Shown here piece after piece: positions 34,938 to 45,527 of a stretch of DNA of 64,000 nt. The position numbers and the translations under genes were made by a program. The stretch comes from Cunninghamia lanceolata (Eukaryota; Streptophyta; Pinopsida; Cupressales; Cupressaceae). Numbering within the stretch: the first letter of the stretch is position 1; every line of letters starts with the position of its first letter. The notes below the pieces were generated by a model. That model saw only the letters and a program-made list of their open reading frames with translations. It had not been told where the DNA came from and searched no databases. Where the stretch lies: contig BSBN01000047.1 in NCBI GenBank assembly GCA_027924645.1, positions 9,300,001 to 9,364,000 of the forward strand, given 5' to 3'.

Positions 34938-36153
34938 TGTTAGATTCAAGATAGACAACTGAGAGGGGGGTGAATCAGTTGTCTAAAACTTTCTTCCAAT
35001 TTACACACTTAAATCCACTTTGTAATTCAGTAGTATAATAACAATTCAATCATGGAAACACAATGCATTAAACCAAGAGCAGTAACACATCAACACTTAA
35101 GACACCAGGATTTTGACATGGAAAACCTGATTAAGGGAAAAACCATAGGGTGATTAACCCAAGAATGTATTCTCTGTTAGAAGAATAGAAAGAATAAAAT
35201 GACACTTGCCAATTAGGGCTCACTACCCGAGCACACTGCTCACAAGACACTCACTGCCTACAAGAGACACACTGTCTACAAAATGATAAATATCACATAC
35301 ATGAACTGGAGAATAGCATCCTCACCATGCTTGAATCAGTTCCATTTAAGCCTAATACTTTTTCTCTCCTCTTCACTACCACACTCTCATCTCCACCAGA
35401 TACACTTTGAAATGACTTCACAATTCCTTATTTATACAAGACATCAACTTAGGAATAATCATCTAAGTCGGCAAACATCTACAAAAACATCTGGTCAACC
35501 AGTCTAATGAAGAACACCTTCATCCAGAAGCAATTCTTCAAATGTGAGATTAAACTCCAATGCGGACCACCAAAACAAATTGGACATGATCCAAAGACCT
35601 CCACAAGCTTTCCTAAATCACCAAGAACATCCACACTTCATCTGCTTACTAAAATCCTTCTCTCCTCCATCTGAAACCTCAAGAACATAGTCTATCATCA
35701 CTGTCACAAAGGAATAGATGCTTGCAGACCTCCAAACCACAAACCAATTGATTTGGCACATCACAAAGACTACCTAAACACTCCATCAAATTTGTAGAAC
35801 AGGATAATACATTTCTAGATCTCATCAGACCTATCTGTATCACTGTATCACCTCTAAACACCTGCCAAAATTGGTTTTACTTGAGCAACCACAACTTCTT
35901 CAAATCTTCATGCGGACCTCTGAAATCTTTACTGGATCATCTTAAGACACATATCTACAAACCCTTTAAACCGCATCCTCTGATCCTCATCTTAATTGGG
36001 AATTTTAGCTTACTATCTTCATATTCTTCACTATTCCTGATATGACGAATTTTCTCAATATCCTCAGCAAATAGATCATCCAATCCTTATCATTAATGCA
36101 ATAGGAGTATGTTGACATTAATGACAACACCGGTTAGGCCCATACTTGCAACA
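34938..36153 (-). repeat. COPIA2 3' LTR
   Basis: 1216 bp, plus strand TGTTAGATTC to CTTGCAACA. It repeats 40701-41919 and is related to the COPIA1 LTRs. A TATA-like box on the minus strand lies near 35424-35440, weakened to TATACAAG on the plus strand. Confidence 0.95.
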
Positions 36154-36485
36154 ATCTCCCCCTTTGTCATTGATGGCAACATATGATGTGAAAAATTATT
36201 TTGGCCATCAAGACAAGAACTTCTCCTTACTATCACAACTCCCCCTATCAGTAACAACCATTCATATGTCTTCTCTTCCTTTCCTGCTCCCCCTTTGATT
36301 AGCAACCACTTGTTTTTCACATGTCTTCTCTCCCCCTTTGACATCAATGGCAAAGGGTACATACTTGCAATTCCACCATTTCAAAACCATACCAGCTGCT
36401 CCCCCTTAGTAGCAGCTCCCCATCATCAATTCAGACCACAAGATATGACTGTGATATCCACTGGATTGATGCACATCAGTGCACC
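36154..36485 (-). other. COPIA2 3' noncoding region with PPT and repeated purine tracts
   Basis: On the minus strand AAAGGGGGAGAT abuts the LTR (plus 36154-36165). Similar tracts lie at about 36236, 36285, 36330 and 36402. The AGCTGCT/AGCAGCT hairpin of COPIA1 is kept at 36396-36402 and 36413-36419. No gene. Confidence 0.82.
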
Positions 36486-38195
36486 TTAGTTCATCACTGA
36501 GGGGGCAATAACCCCTAACTTCTCCCTGAGATAATCAAAAGAATCCTTAGGTAGAGGTCTAGTAAAGACGTCTGCAATCTGATCCTTGGAAGGCACAAAC
36601 TCCAATCTGACTTCATTCTTGATCACTTGCTCTCTCAAAAAGTGAAACTTGATGGATATGTGTTTAGTCTTTGAATGCAACACCAGATTCTTAGATATAT
36701 TTATTACACTTGAATTATCATAGAAGATTGAGATAGGCTCCTCATACTCCACTCTTATGTCTCTTAGCATTTGCTTCATCCACAAAACTTGAGTGTAACT
36801 ACCTACTGCTACAATATATTCTACTTTTACAGTGGACAGAGATATTTCCTCTTGTTTCTTGCTTATCCAAGAAACCAATCTCTTCCCCAAAAAGAATGCT
36901 CCACCACTGGTACTCTTCCGGTCATCCACATCTCCTGCCCAATCAGCATTTGTATATGCATAAAGAGAGAAATCATGATCTCTAGGATACCACAGACCAT
37001 ACTCAGCTGTCCCTTTTAGATATCTAAAAATCCTCTTGACTGCCATGACATGACATTCTCTGGGATCAGCTTGAAATCTAGCAACAAGACCAACAACATT
37101 CATAATGTTAGGTCTAGTCTGAGTGAGATACAAAAGTCCTCCAATCATTAAGCTATACTTTTTCTGATCAGCATTGGGAGATTCACCATCTTTGCTCAAC
37201 TTACATCTGGTTACCATGGGAGTATTCATTGGCTTTGAGTCTTCCATCCCAAATTTCTTCAATAATTCTTTCACATATTTGGTCTGAGAAATGAAGATTC
37301 CTTTCTTTGTTTGAGTGATTTGTAGACCCAAGAAGAAATTCATTTCCCCAAGCAAGGACATCTCAAATTCACTTTTCATTTGATTTGCAAAGGTTTTACA
37401 CATACTATCTCTTCCTCCAAAAATGATATCATCAACAAACACTTCAACAATCAAGATGTTTTCATGATCAATTTTGAAATACAAATTACTGTCAGTAGTA
37501 CCTTTGTTGAAACCAATCTTCAAAAGATGCATATCCAATCTTTCATACTAGGCTCTTGGAGCTTGCTTGAGTCCATATAGTGCTTTCTTCAACTTGCATA
37601 CCATATCACCATGATCAGACAATTGAAATCCATCTGGTTGCTCAATGTATACTTCTTCTTCCAAGTCACCATTTAGGAAAGCAGACTTGACATCCATCTG
37701 ATATACTTTGAAATCCTTGAAGGTAGCAAACACAAGAAATAATCTGACTACTTCAATTCTTGCCACCGGAGCAAAATTTTCTTCAAAATCAACTCCTTCT
37801 ATTTGAGAATAGCCCTTGTAGACCAATCTAGCTTTATTTCTGATTACTTCACCAACTTCATTCAGTTTGTTTCGAAAGACCCATTTGGTTCCAATCACAT
37901 TCTTGTTTCTAGGTCTGGGAACATGATCCCAAGTGTGATTTTTCTCAATTTGCATCAACTCTTCCTCCATTGCTTTAGTCCAGTTTTCATCATTGCAAGC
38001 TTCATTCACTGTCTTAGGTTCAATCTTTAAAATTAGACAATACTCATCTGAATCTTGAGCAATTATCCTTATTGTTTGTACACCTTTGCTTTTGTCACCT
38101 ATGATCTGATCTTCAGAGTGGTTTAGTCTTATATACCTTGGAACTTTGGGAGTTTCTTGCACTTTTGATTCTTGATCAGGCTCATTAAAACTCAT
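36486..38195 (-). pseudogene. COPIA2 reverse transcriptase and RNase H, broken by one stop
   Basis: From 38195 downward: [38 protein letters not shown], then TAG near 37548 where Trp is expected. The polymerase motif follows ([11 protein letters not shown], Phe for the usual Tyr), then ADWAGDVDDRKSTSGG, LSTVKVEYIVA (the Glu of TEAEY is changed) and YDNSSVI. It ends with TAA at 36486-36488, MN being the last residues as in COPIA1. Both blocks share a frame, so the stop is the only break in RT. Confidence 0.93.
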
Positions 38196-39695
38196 CTCTT
38201 CTTCTTGATTTACTGAATCAGTTTGAATCTATTTTTCAAAAGAGGCTTGGGCTCCTTGAATCAGAACACCATTCTGATCATCTTCATCATATTCATAAAA
38301 CCTTGAGGGTTTTTCAATTCCTCATCAACCTTTACATTTGTACTTTCTATTATCTTTCTCATTCTCTTGTTATAACACCAGTATGCTTTGCTTTGAGTAG
38401 AGTAACCCAAGAATATTCCTTTATCACTTCTAGCATCAAACTTGCCTAGATCTTCATCTCTTTTAATGTAACACTTGCTACCAAAGATTCTGAAATACCT
38501 CACAGTAGGAGTGATGCCAAACCAAAGTTCATAAGGAGTCTTACCAGTATTAATTCTGATTTGTACTCGATTGAGAGTATAGACTGTAGTGCTGAAAGCT
38601 TCTCTCCAATAGATCTGAGGAACATTTGTTTCCATCATCATTGTCCTAGATGCTTCCTGGATGGTCTGGTTCTTTCTCTCAACTACTCCATTCTGCTATG
38701 GAGTCCTAGGAGCAAACGATTGTCTCTTTATTCCATGTTTCTCACAGAATTCTATGAAATCACCAGATGTGAATTCTCTGCCTCTATCAGACCTCAGACA
38801 TTTCAATTTTAATCCGGTTTCATTCTCTGCCATAGCCTTGAATATTTTGAATTTCTCAAGAGCTTCTGATTTCTCTTTCAGAAAAGTTACCCACATCATC
38901 TGGGAATAGTCATCAATTAGTAACATGAAGTATCTATCACCTTGGACACTCCTGATTCTTGTTGGACCACAAAGATCAGTATGAACTAAGTCCAATAATC
39001 CGGTAGAAGATTGTTCCTTTCTTTTAAATGAGACTCTACTTTGTTTTCCCAACTGACATTCTTTGCACAAACTATTTGTAGGTTTCACCAGTTTTGGAAG
39101 ATCTCTTACAACCTGAGTATTGCTTATCTTGATAATATTATCAAAATTCACATGACACATTCTCATATGCCACAACCAACTCTGATCAACTTTAACAAAT
39201 AAGCAAATTTTACCAATACCAACTAAGTGGAAGATATTACCTTTAGTTTAAGTACCAGATGTAATCTCTATTCCAGAACTTTTAAAGATTTTGTATTTTC
39301 CATTCTTGAATCAGAGATCATAGCCTTTGTCCACCAACTATCCAACACTGAGAAGATTGTGCTTCAATCCTTCAACATACAGTACCTTACTGGTTTTGTT
39401 CCTTCCATAAAAAGAGATAGTTCCTCTTCCTCTGATTCTACCAGTAGAATTATCACCAAATTTTACCACTCCTCCTTCATACCTTTCCAAATCTATGAAC
39501 TTGTTTTGTCGCCAGTCATATGGTGAGAGAAACCACTGTCAATGACCCAATCATCCTTTTCTTCAACTTGGGCAGCCAGAGCTCTTTCTACAACTTTATG
39601 ATTGATAGATTTAGAGGACATTGGTTCTTCTTCCTTGATGGCAATGAACACCCAGTCATTTCTAGATTTGTTTCATGTCTTTGATTCATCATCTG
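38196..39695 (-). pseudogene. COPIA2 protease and integrase, broken
   Basis: The protease motif DSGFSHHMTG lies near 39520-39550, followed by a one-base deletion (about 39513) relative to COPIA1. The integrase zinc region has WHMRMCHVN and CKECQLGKQ near 39060-39175. The core has HTDLCGP, RSDRGREF and NGVVERKN, with TAG in between near 38698. A further one-base deletion near 38320 shifts the linker. TAA near 39248 replaces a Gln codon of COPIA1, and TAG near 38232 also replaces Gln. Confidence 0.9.
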
Positions 39696-40643
39696 TTACT
39701 CCTTCATTATCATCATCTTCATGAACGTAGTAACAATTCTTTTGGAACCTTGGCTTGTTAGGATTTGGCCTTGAAAATCTATCCGGACACCTTGAGGCAA
39801 AATGACCAATCTTATTGCAGTTAAAACACTTAAAAGGAAATTTCCCTTCATTCTTATCGGATCCTCTTGGCAGCCTTTTTGCAAGAAGAGCTTCAAGTTG
39901 ACAGTTTCTGCTTCTTCTTCTTCTAGGTCTTTTCTTGCTTTTTCATACCATGATAGTTTCCTTGAAGAGTTCTCTCTTGGATCAGACCTTTGTTTACCTT
40001 TTACATAGGCACTGGCTCTGAATGCTGATTCAGTCTTTGAGGGGGCATCTCCAAACTCGGTCATTTCAAATGCAGCCAATTTGCCAACGAATTGATCTCT
40101 TGTGACAGTTGTATGGGCTCTAAATTCTTCAATGGTAGCAACTTTGATTTTATAAGAAGCAAGAAGGGATATGAGAACTTTGCCAACAATCTCATCTTCA
40201 TCCAAGACTCCACCAACACATCTAATGCCACAAACAAGCTCATTTACTCTTGGCATAAAAGTAGTGATATTTTCATCTTCTCTCATCTTCAGATTTTCAA
40301 ATTTCCCTTTCAGACTCTGTAACCTTGCACATTTAACATACTTGTCTCCTTCATGCAGAAGTTCTAGTTTTTCCCAAATCTCAAAATTAGTTGGTAGATC
40401 AACAACATTTGAAAGCTCTGAATTAGATAATGCACTTAGAAGGGCTTCTATAGTCCGCAGATTGTTTTCGGCATCTATGATTTCATTTTGGCTTTTCGAG
40501 CCACCCTGTGGAGGAGTATACTTTGTTGAAGTCATGTTGCAGTACTGCATTCCCATACATTGCAAGTGACATTTCATGTGACTTTTCCAAAGATTAAAAT
40601 TGGTTCCATAAAAATTTAGACTATCCTTCTTGTAGGATGACAT
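39696..40643 (-). pseudogene. COPIA2 gag, frameshifted
   Basis: ATG at 40643 begins MSSYKKDSLNFYG. The gag domain is open for about 245 codons, including the Trp that is a stop in COPIA1 (NFEIWEKLELL). A one-base deletion near 39902 (after EEEAET) shifts the frame, so the zinc knuckle, readable in another frame near 39790-39830, is not made. Compared with COPIA1 the gag is otherwise intact. Confidence 0.92.
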
Positions 40644-40685
40644 CCTGGATCTCCTCAAGCGGTTAAGTTCCTTTTAGAGGAACTT

Positions 40686-40698
40686 GGCTCTGATACTA
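40686..40698 (-). other. COPIA2 primer-binding site, one mismatch
   Basis: The minus strand reads TAGTATCAGAGCC. The Met-tRNA complement is TGGTATCAGAGCC, so one G became A, in a CAG (CHG) context on the plus strand. Confidence 0.85.
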
Positions 40699-40700
40699 AT

Positions 40701-41919
40701 TGTTAAATTCAGGACAGACAACTGAGAGGGGGGTGTGAATCAGTTGTCCAAAACTTTCTTCCAATTTACACACTTAAATCCACTTTGTAATTCAGTAGTA
40801 TAATAACAATTCAATCATGGAAACACAATGCATTAAACCAAGAGTAGTAAAACATCAACACATAAGACACCAAGATTTTGATGTGGAAAATCTAGTTAAG
40901 GGAAAAACCATGGGGTGATTAAACCAAGAATGTATTCTCTGTTAGAAGAATAGAAAGAATAAAATGGCACTTGCCAATTAGGGCTCACTGCCTGAGCACA
41001 CTACTCACAAGAGGCTTACTGCCTACAAGAGACACACTATCTACAAAATGATAAATATCACATACATGAACTGGAGAATAGCATCTTCACCATGCTTGAA
41101 TTAGTTCCATTTAAATCCAATACTTCTACTCTCCTCTTCACTACCACACTCTCATCTCCACCAGATACACTTTGAAATGACTTCACAATTCCTTATTTAT
41201 ATAAGACATCGACTTAGGAATAATCATCTAAGTCGGCAAACATCTACAAAAACATCCGGTCAGCCAGTCTAATGAAGAACACCTTCATCTGGAAGCAATT
41301 CTTCAAATGCGATCTCAAACTCCAATGTGGACCACCAACACAAACTGGACACGATCCAAAGACCTCCACAAGCTTTCCTAAATCACCAAGAACATCCACA
41401 GTTCATCTGCTTACTGAAATCCTTCTCTCCTCCATCTAGAACCTCAAGAACACAGTCTATCATCACTGTCACAAAGGAATAGATGCTTGCAGACCTCCAA
41501 ACCATGAACCAATTGATTTGACACATCACAAAGACTTCCTAAACACTCCATCAAATCCACAGAATAGGATAATGTATTTCTGGATCTCACCAGACATATC
41601 TGTATCACTCTGTCACCTCTGAATAGCTACCGAAACTGGTTTCACTTGAGCGACCACAACTTCTTCAGATCTTCATGTGGACCTCTAAAATATTTACTGG
41701 ATCATCTTAAGACACATATCTACAAACCCTTTAAATTGCATCCTCTGATGCTCATCTTAACTTGGACTTTTACCTTACTGTCTTCACTGTTCTTCACTAT
41801 TCCTGATATGACCAACTTTCTCAATATCCTCAGCAAACAAATCATCCAATCCTTATCAATTATGCAATAGGAGTATGTTGACATCAATGACAACACCGGT
41901 TAGGGCCATACTTGCAATA
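40701..41919 (-). repeat. COPIA2 5' LTR
   Basis: 1219 bp, plus strand TGTTAAATTC to CTTGCAATA. The terminal CA has become TA. A minus-strand TATA box (TATATAAATA) lies at 41194-41203. Followed by GAACA. Confidence 0.95.
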
Positions 41920-41924
41920 GAACA

Positions 41925-43347
41925 AACACATAAGGAAGAGGACAAGGAAGAAGAATCGTTGAAAGGAGAAGGTCCTGAAGAAGAAGATGAGGTTGGAGGG
42001 GACACATAAATTGAAGAATAAGAAAACGAAGGCGAGTCCAAATAGAAAAATGACCCCATGGAACAAGAACCTCTAACTCTACAGCAAATTCCACAACAAC
42101 AACAACAACAAGAACAACAATAGGGAGAAGTAGAAATAGAGAGACCTCATGAAGAGATAATTGATGAAGTTAAAACTGCAGAAGGTACCAAGGAGAGTCC
42201 TGCATGGTTGGGAGAGGAGATAAGAAAGGAAAAGAAAGAGGTACAGTTGGTACCAATTGACATTAAGAGTTTGTTAGGTGATACCACACCAAGGAAAGAA
42301 AGAAGAAAGGTAAGAATAATGTCAACTATATAGAGAGGTCCAGATGGATTTAGAATGTTGAACCTAGCCATACCATAGAAAGAAAAAGAAAAAGATGAAA
42401 TAACCTTAGAAGAGTATAAGATACTAAATGTTGACCTTCGACATACTACACAGGAACAACACATCACTGAGTGGGAGGATATGCACCAAGTGACAACAGA
42501 GATGCTGAGAAAAGACAAAGACAAGCAGGAGTATTTGAAAGGACACATTGTCCAACTACAACAATTTATTAAAGGGATATTTGATCCCAATACAATAGTG
42601 CCCGAACTGTCCAGTGACATAACAGTTGTATCCAAAGAAGAAATAAGGGATATGGAAAATAAAAGGCTCAAGGCTAATATTTTTGATGAATGGTTTAAAG
42701 ATTTTATACAAGGAGGTGAACATATAATAAAACAAGCAGTGAAAAGTTGGAAGATGGTTGCAAGAGAAAAGAACAAATGCATTATACTTGTGCATAATTG
42801 TCAATTTAGAAGGGAAGAATGTAGGTCTGAACTGGAGCAGTTGACAGAAATAGAAGAAAGAGCAGAGGAGTTAATCAATGAAGGAGTAATTACCCCTTCA
42901 CTGGCAAGTAAAGTGCCACAAGGGAGATTAGAACTTAAATTTGAAGAAGATAATCTTAGAAAGTGTATAACAGTTACCCAGGATTTAGAAGAAAAGGAAG
43001 ATGAAATGATTAGAATGCACAAGAAGATAATAGAAAGACTCTTAAAGCATGATTGCGTGGATATACCAGCATATGAATTAGAAAGGGCCTTAACAGAGTT
43101 TAATGCCATTTTTACACCATGCATAGAAAATCCTAAAGCATATATGAGCAAACAGATGATGGATTCATTAATGGAAGACATTGCTAAAATGAGGAAGTAC
43201 AAGAAAAGGAGTGAAGGATCAGAGAACAACGAAAAGAAATTAAAAGAAGTTGCACTACAGGAATATATATGGACAAAGAGTCCAGGAGGGGACCACACTT
43301 TTGTAGAAGGTGTGATCAATAATTTCAAAACATACTTAAAGGAATGA
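41925..43347 (+). pseudogene. U3-encoded protein of G2, 3' LTR copy, C-terminal part
   Basis: Continuation of the U3 frame after COPIA2, which with its duplicated target adds a multiple of three bases. Acidic and Gln-repeat tail, then the helical charged C-terminal domain, open for 288 codons from 42481 to TGA at 43345-43347 (WEDMHQV, LQQFIKGIFDPNTIVPEL, ELERALTEFNAIFTPC, GGDHTFVEG). Stops before it include TAA 42007, TAA 42019, and TAG 42043, 42121 and about 42331. The TAGs at 42043 and 42121 coincide with 18853 and 18931 in the 5' LTR copy. The C-terminal domain is better preserved here than in the 5' LTR copy. Confidence 0.75.
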
Positions 43348-43586
43348 AAAGACAAAGGAGGTAGCAGTTTTGAAAAAGTCAAGTAAGGAATATCAGCAAG
43401 CAGAAGTCAAAGAGAAAGGGAATCTTATTTTTTAGAAAAGATTCTAATAGCATCCTTTGAGAAGGAAAAGATGCCATTTAGATATTTTGACAGGCGGTTA
43501 GAGATGAATGTGCACCATTGATCAATAATGGAGGGATCTCAACCGTAGATGAAGTTTGTAGTCGTAGTAATGAGAATTTTCAAAAT

Positions 43587-43596
43587 CTATATAAGG
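43587..43596 (+). promoter_or_regulatory. TATA box of G2 3' LTR
   Basis: CTATATAAGG, same context as 20400-20409. The stretch 43600-44530 is R and U5 without a gene. Confidence 0.65.
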
Positions 43597-44530
43597 AACT
43601 TTGCTACTTGTACATTAATTACATAGGGATTTTAGAAGTTAACAAGCAATTGTAACGGTTTGAGTATTTTGAATAGAAGAGCATTTAGTTTAGAATAGAA
43701 GGAGGTCGCCTGTGTCTGCACTAAGAAATGCGTGGAATGTCTAGCTTTCTTACTGTATCTGTAAGACGTTCTGTAAGTTTTCTGTAAGTTGATTAATGAA
43801 GAAAAGAGTCATTCATACATTGTATATCATATGTGACTATATATTTTGAATACACATACATCTAGAATTCTGCGTCTACTCTAGAGTGTTTTCTGGCTCT
43901 TGTTTGTATTTGAAATATTATCTCTTCAGAAGCTCGCAATCTTGAATGTATGTTCATGAAAATACTCATGGCTTACATTTAAAGGTTTAGTCTATTGATT
44001 TAATCAAGTTTATTGTATTTCTTACAATGTGAATAACAAAACATTTAGATCCTGTAGCAGAATGAAGTTCAATTTAAATTTCTCTAACTTTTCCCAAACA
44101 TTTGAAATACTTATCTTAAATGCAAAAATTTAAAGGAAATTGTCTTATATTTGAAGAAAGCATGAACAATTGAGTGAATACTTGACAATTTTCATATTGA
44201 TTTGAAAGAAAAGCTTGTTTTATTATAAATCAGACAAAGCTTTGTGAATACAGTAGCAAATTTATGCAAAGAGATGGATAATTTGTTGATATTTGTAACA
44301 ATTTGCATAATTCGAGTCTAGTGAGTCATAGATCACCTTAAGTCAAGTAAGACCCCTTGCATATTATAGCTTCACATCAACCTACTAAATCATCCACAAG
44401 GTCAAGACCTAACCATACAGAAACTTGGGATTAAGTAATCGTAATTGATTTCTTCATATCTTTCAAGATAGTTAGGTTCATTTTGTGAATTTTAACTTTT
44501 GTTATGAATGTGTAAAAACAATCATCAACA

Positions 44531-45393
44531 CGTCCATTGAAAAACTTGGTATGGTGTCTTGTCTATAAAAGGGCCATCATTCTCTCATTGTAATAAGTAA
44601 GATTTGATACTGAATTGTTGAGATTCTGCCAAAATTCAGTCAATACAATGCAAGTTTTACAGGTTGGTGGGAATTTGTTTTTATATATTATCTCATTTTG
44701 GTTTTCATGGTTCATATCAATCTGAATTTAATTAGTTGTAATTTTGCAATGATGGGTAAAAGTTAAGATATCTGATGAATGCTTTGGTCCATACTATTAG
44801 TGCTTGCCAATGGTAAGTTGTTGTGTATAGTTAGCCTGTGCCCTATCATTGAATATAGTTTGGTTGCATTCCAGTAGTTAAGCTACACCATTGTCCAGGT
44901 GTTTAATGATTGAATCCAATTTGAAAATCATAACCATCCTTTGAAGATTGCATCATTTCTTGTAACATTGTGGGTTTCCTATCCTGGTGAAACAGGGAAT
45001 GGTTTATTGAAAGTATTTGTCTATCTGCAGCATTTTACCCAGTTGTGACTGTCAATTAGGATCTCTTATCCCTTCTCTCTCTCTCCTTTTCCTTTTGCAT
45101 TCTATTTATATCAAGTTTGTTAGGTTAGGTTATATGCAACATCTACATTACAAATTTGCTGAAAGTATCATAGGGTTTCTGCATACACTACTATCATATT
45201 GTATAAACCTTGCATTTCATATAAGAACCCTTGTTGGAACAACTAGACATTCCACTGAAGTTATTCCAAGCAAGCTAAGACCTAGCTATGTTATCCTTGG
45301 GGCAGTCCTATCTTGGGTAGGATACCTTTTTCAAGAGATATGTGATACCAACAATCATACCCGCGTTGTTGAGTGCTAAAACATCCATCAACA
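44531..45393 (+). repeat. X LTR, copy 1, right part (cut by G2)
   Basis: Matches 48658-49520. It has a TATA box (CTATAAAAGGG) at 44563-44573 and ends CATCCATCAACA, an LTR-like end. It is followed by G5 sequence. G2 is inserted at its left edge, leaving CGTCC at 44531. A 120-codon open frame (45017-45379) is also open in copy 2 but has a TTG start and no recognisable domain. Confidence 0.75.
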
Positions 45394-45527
45394 CAATATA
45401 TCATAGAAGAATATCCCCTAACTGGCACCAACTTCTCTTTAACCATTTCTCTCCTTAGTTTTCTTTCCTTTTTTATTTTTTCTCCTTCTTCAGTTGTAGT
45501 ATCTACCTTCTTTTGTTTGGGTTCCAT
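45394..45527 (-). pseudogene. G5 U3 protein, N-terminal fragment, duplicate copy
   Basis: ATG at 45527 begins MEPKQKKVDT and continues KIKKERKLRREMVKEKL, RGYSSMI, then X begins at 45393 on the plus strand. It aligns with the N-terminus of the G2 U3 protein (KKVDT, KKERKPRKE, EKEKL, RGY). The basic, Lys-rich character and the acceptor-like TTTTTACAG one base before ATGG are shared. About 44 codons survive. Confidence 0.65.

Larger units (their letters stand above)
34938..41919 (-). mobile_element. COPIA2, complete Ty1-copia retrotransposon, minus strand
   Basis: 6982 bp, same family as COPIA1. On the plus strand the 3' LTR is 34938-36153 and the 5' LTR is 40701-41919. Primer site, gag, protease, integrase, reverse transcriptase, RNase H and polypurine tract follow in order on the minus strand. 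Target duplication GAACA. It is inserted in the acidic coding region of the G2 U3 protein. It has fewer stops than COPIA1 but three one-base deletions. Confidence 0.96.
17335..44530 (+). mobile_element. G2, giant Tat-like Ty3-gypsy retrotransposon with coding LTRs
   Basis: The 5' LTR is visible from 17335 to 21340 (its left part lies beyond G1, off the window), the internal region is 21341-30347 and the 3' LTR is 30348-44530. Removing S2 and COPIA2 gives an internal region of about 7.7 kb and LTRs of about 7.2 kb, so about 22 kb in all. Domain order is gag, protease, extra RNase H, reverse transcriptase, RNase H, integrase. LTR termini are TGTTG and CAACA. Each LTR encodes a long U3 protein. 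The right flank CGTCC (44531-44535) is the likely target site inside X. Confidence 0.9.
30348..44530 (+). repeat. G2 3' LTR, about 7.2 kb plus inserted COPIA2
   Basis: It starts TGTTGTGATGC and ends ATCATCAACA. Removing COPIA2 and one target copy (6987 bp) leaves 7196 bp. From 33545 on it repeats 17335-21340. U3 contains the terminal hairpin, a field of short inverted repeats (30600-31640) and the long reading frame (32201-43347). The TATA box is at 43587, and R plus U5 run to 44530. The left boundary is set by analogy with S1 and by the TGTTG/CAACA termini, since the matching part of the 5' LTR is outside the window. Confidence 0.85.

Noticed and set aside
42147..42804. Minus-strand frames opposite the U3 protein C-terminal domain (also 18957-19650, 42801-43382)
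   Set aside because: The sense frame is conserved between both LTRs with recognisable helical character. The antisense frames have hydrophobic Ser/Phe/Leu composition typical of shadows.
45017..45379. A 120-codon frame open in both tandem units (also 49144-49506)
   Set aside because: It starts with TTG, lies in the R/U5 part of X and shows no domain. Being open in both units follows from the recent duplication.
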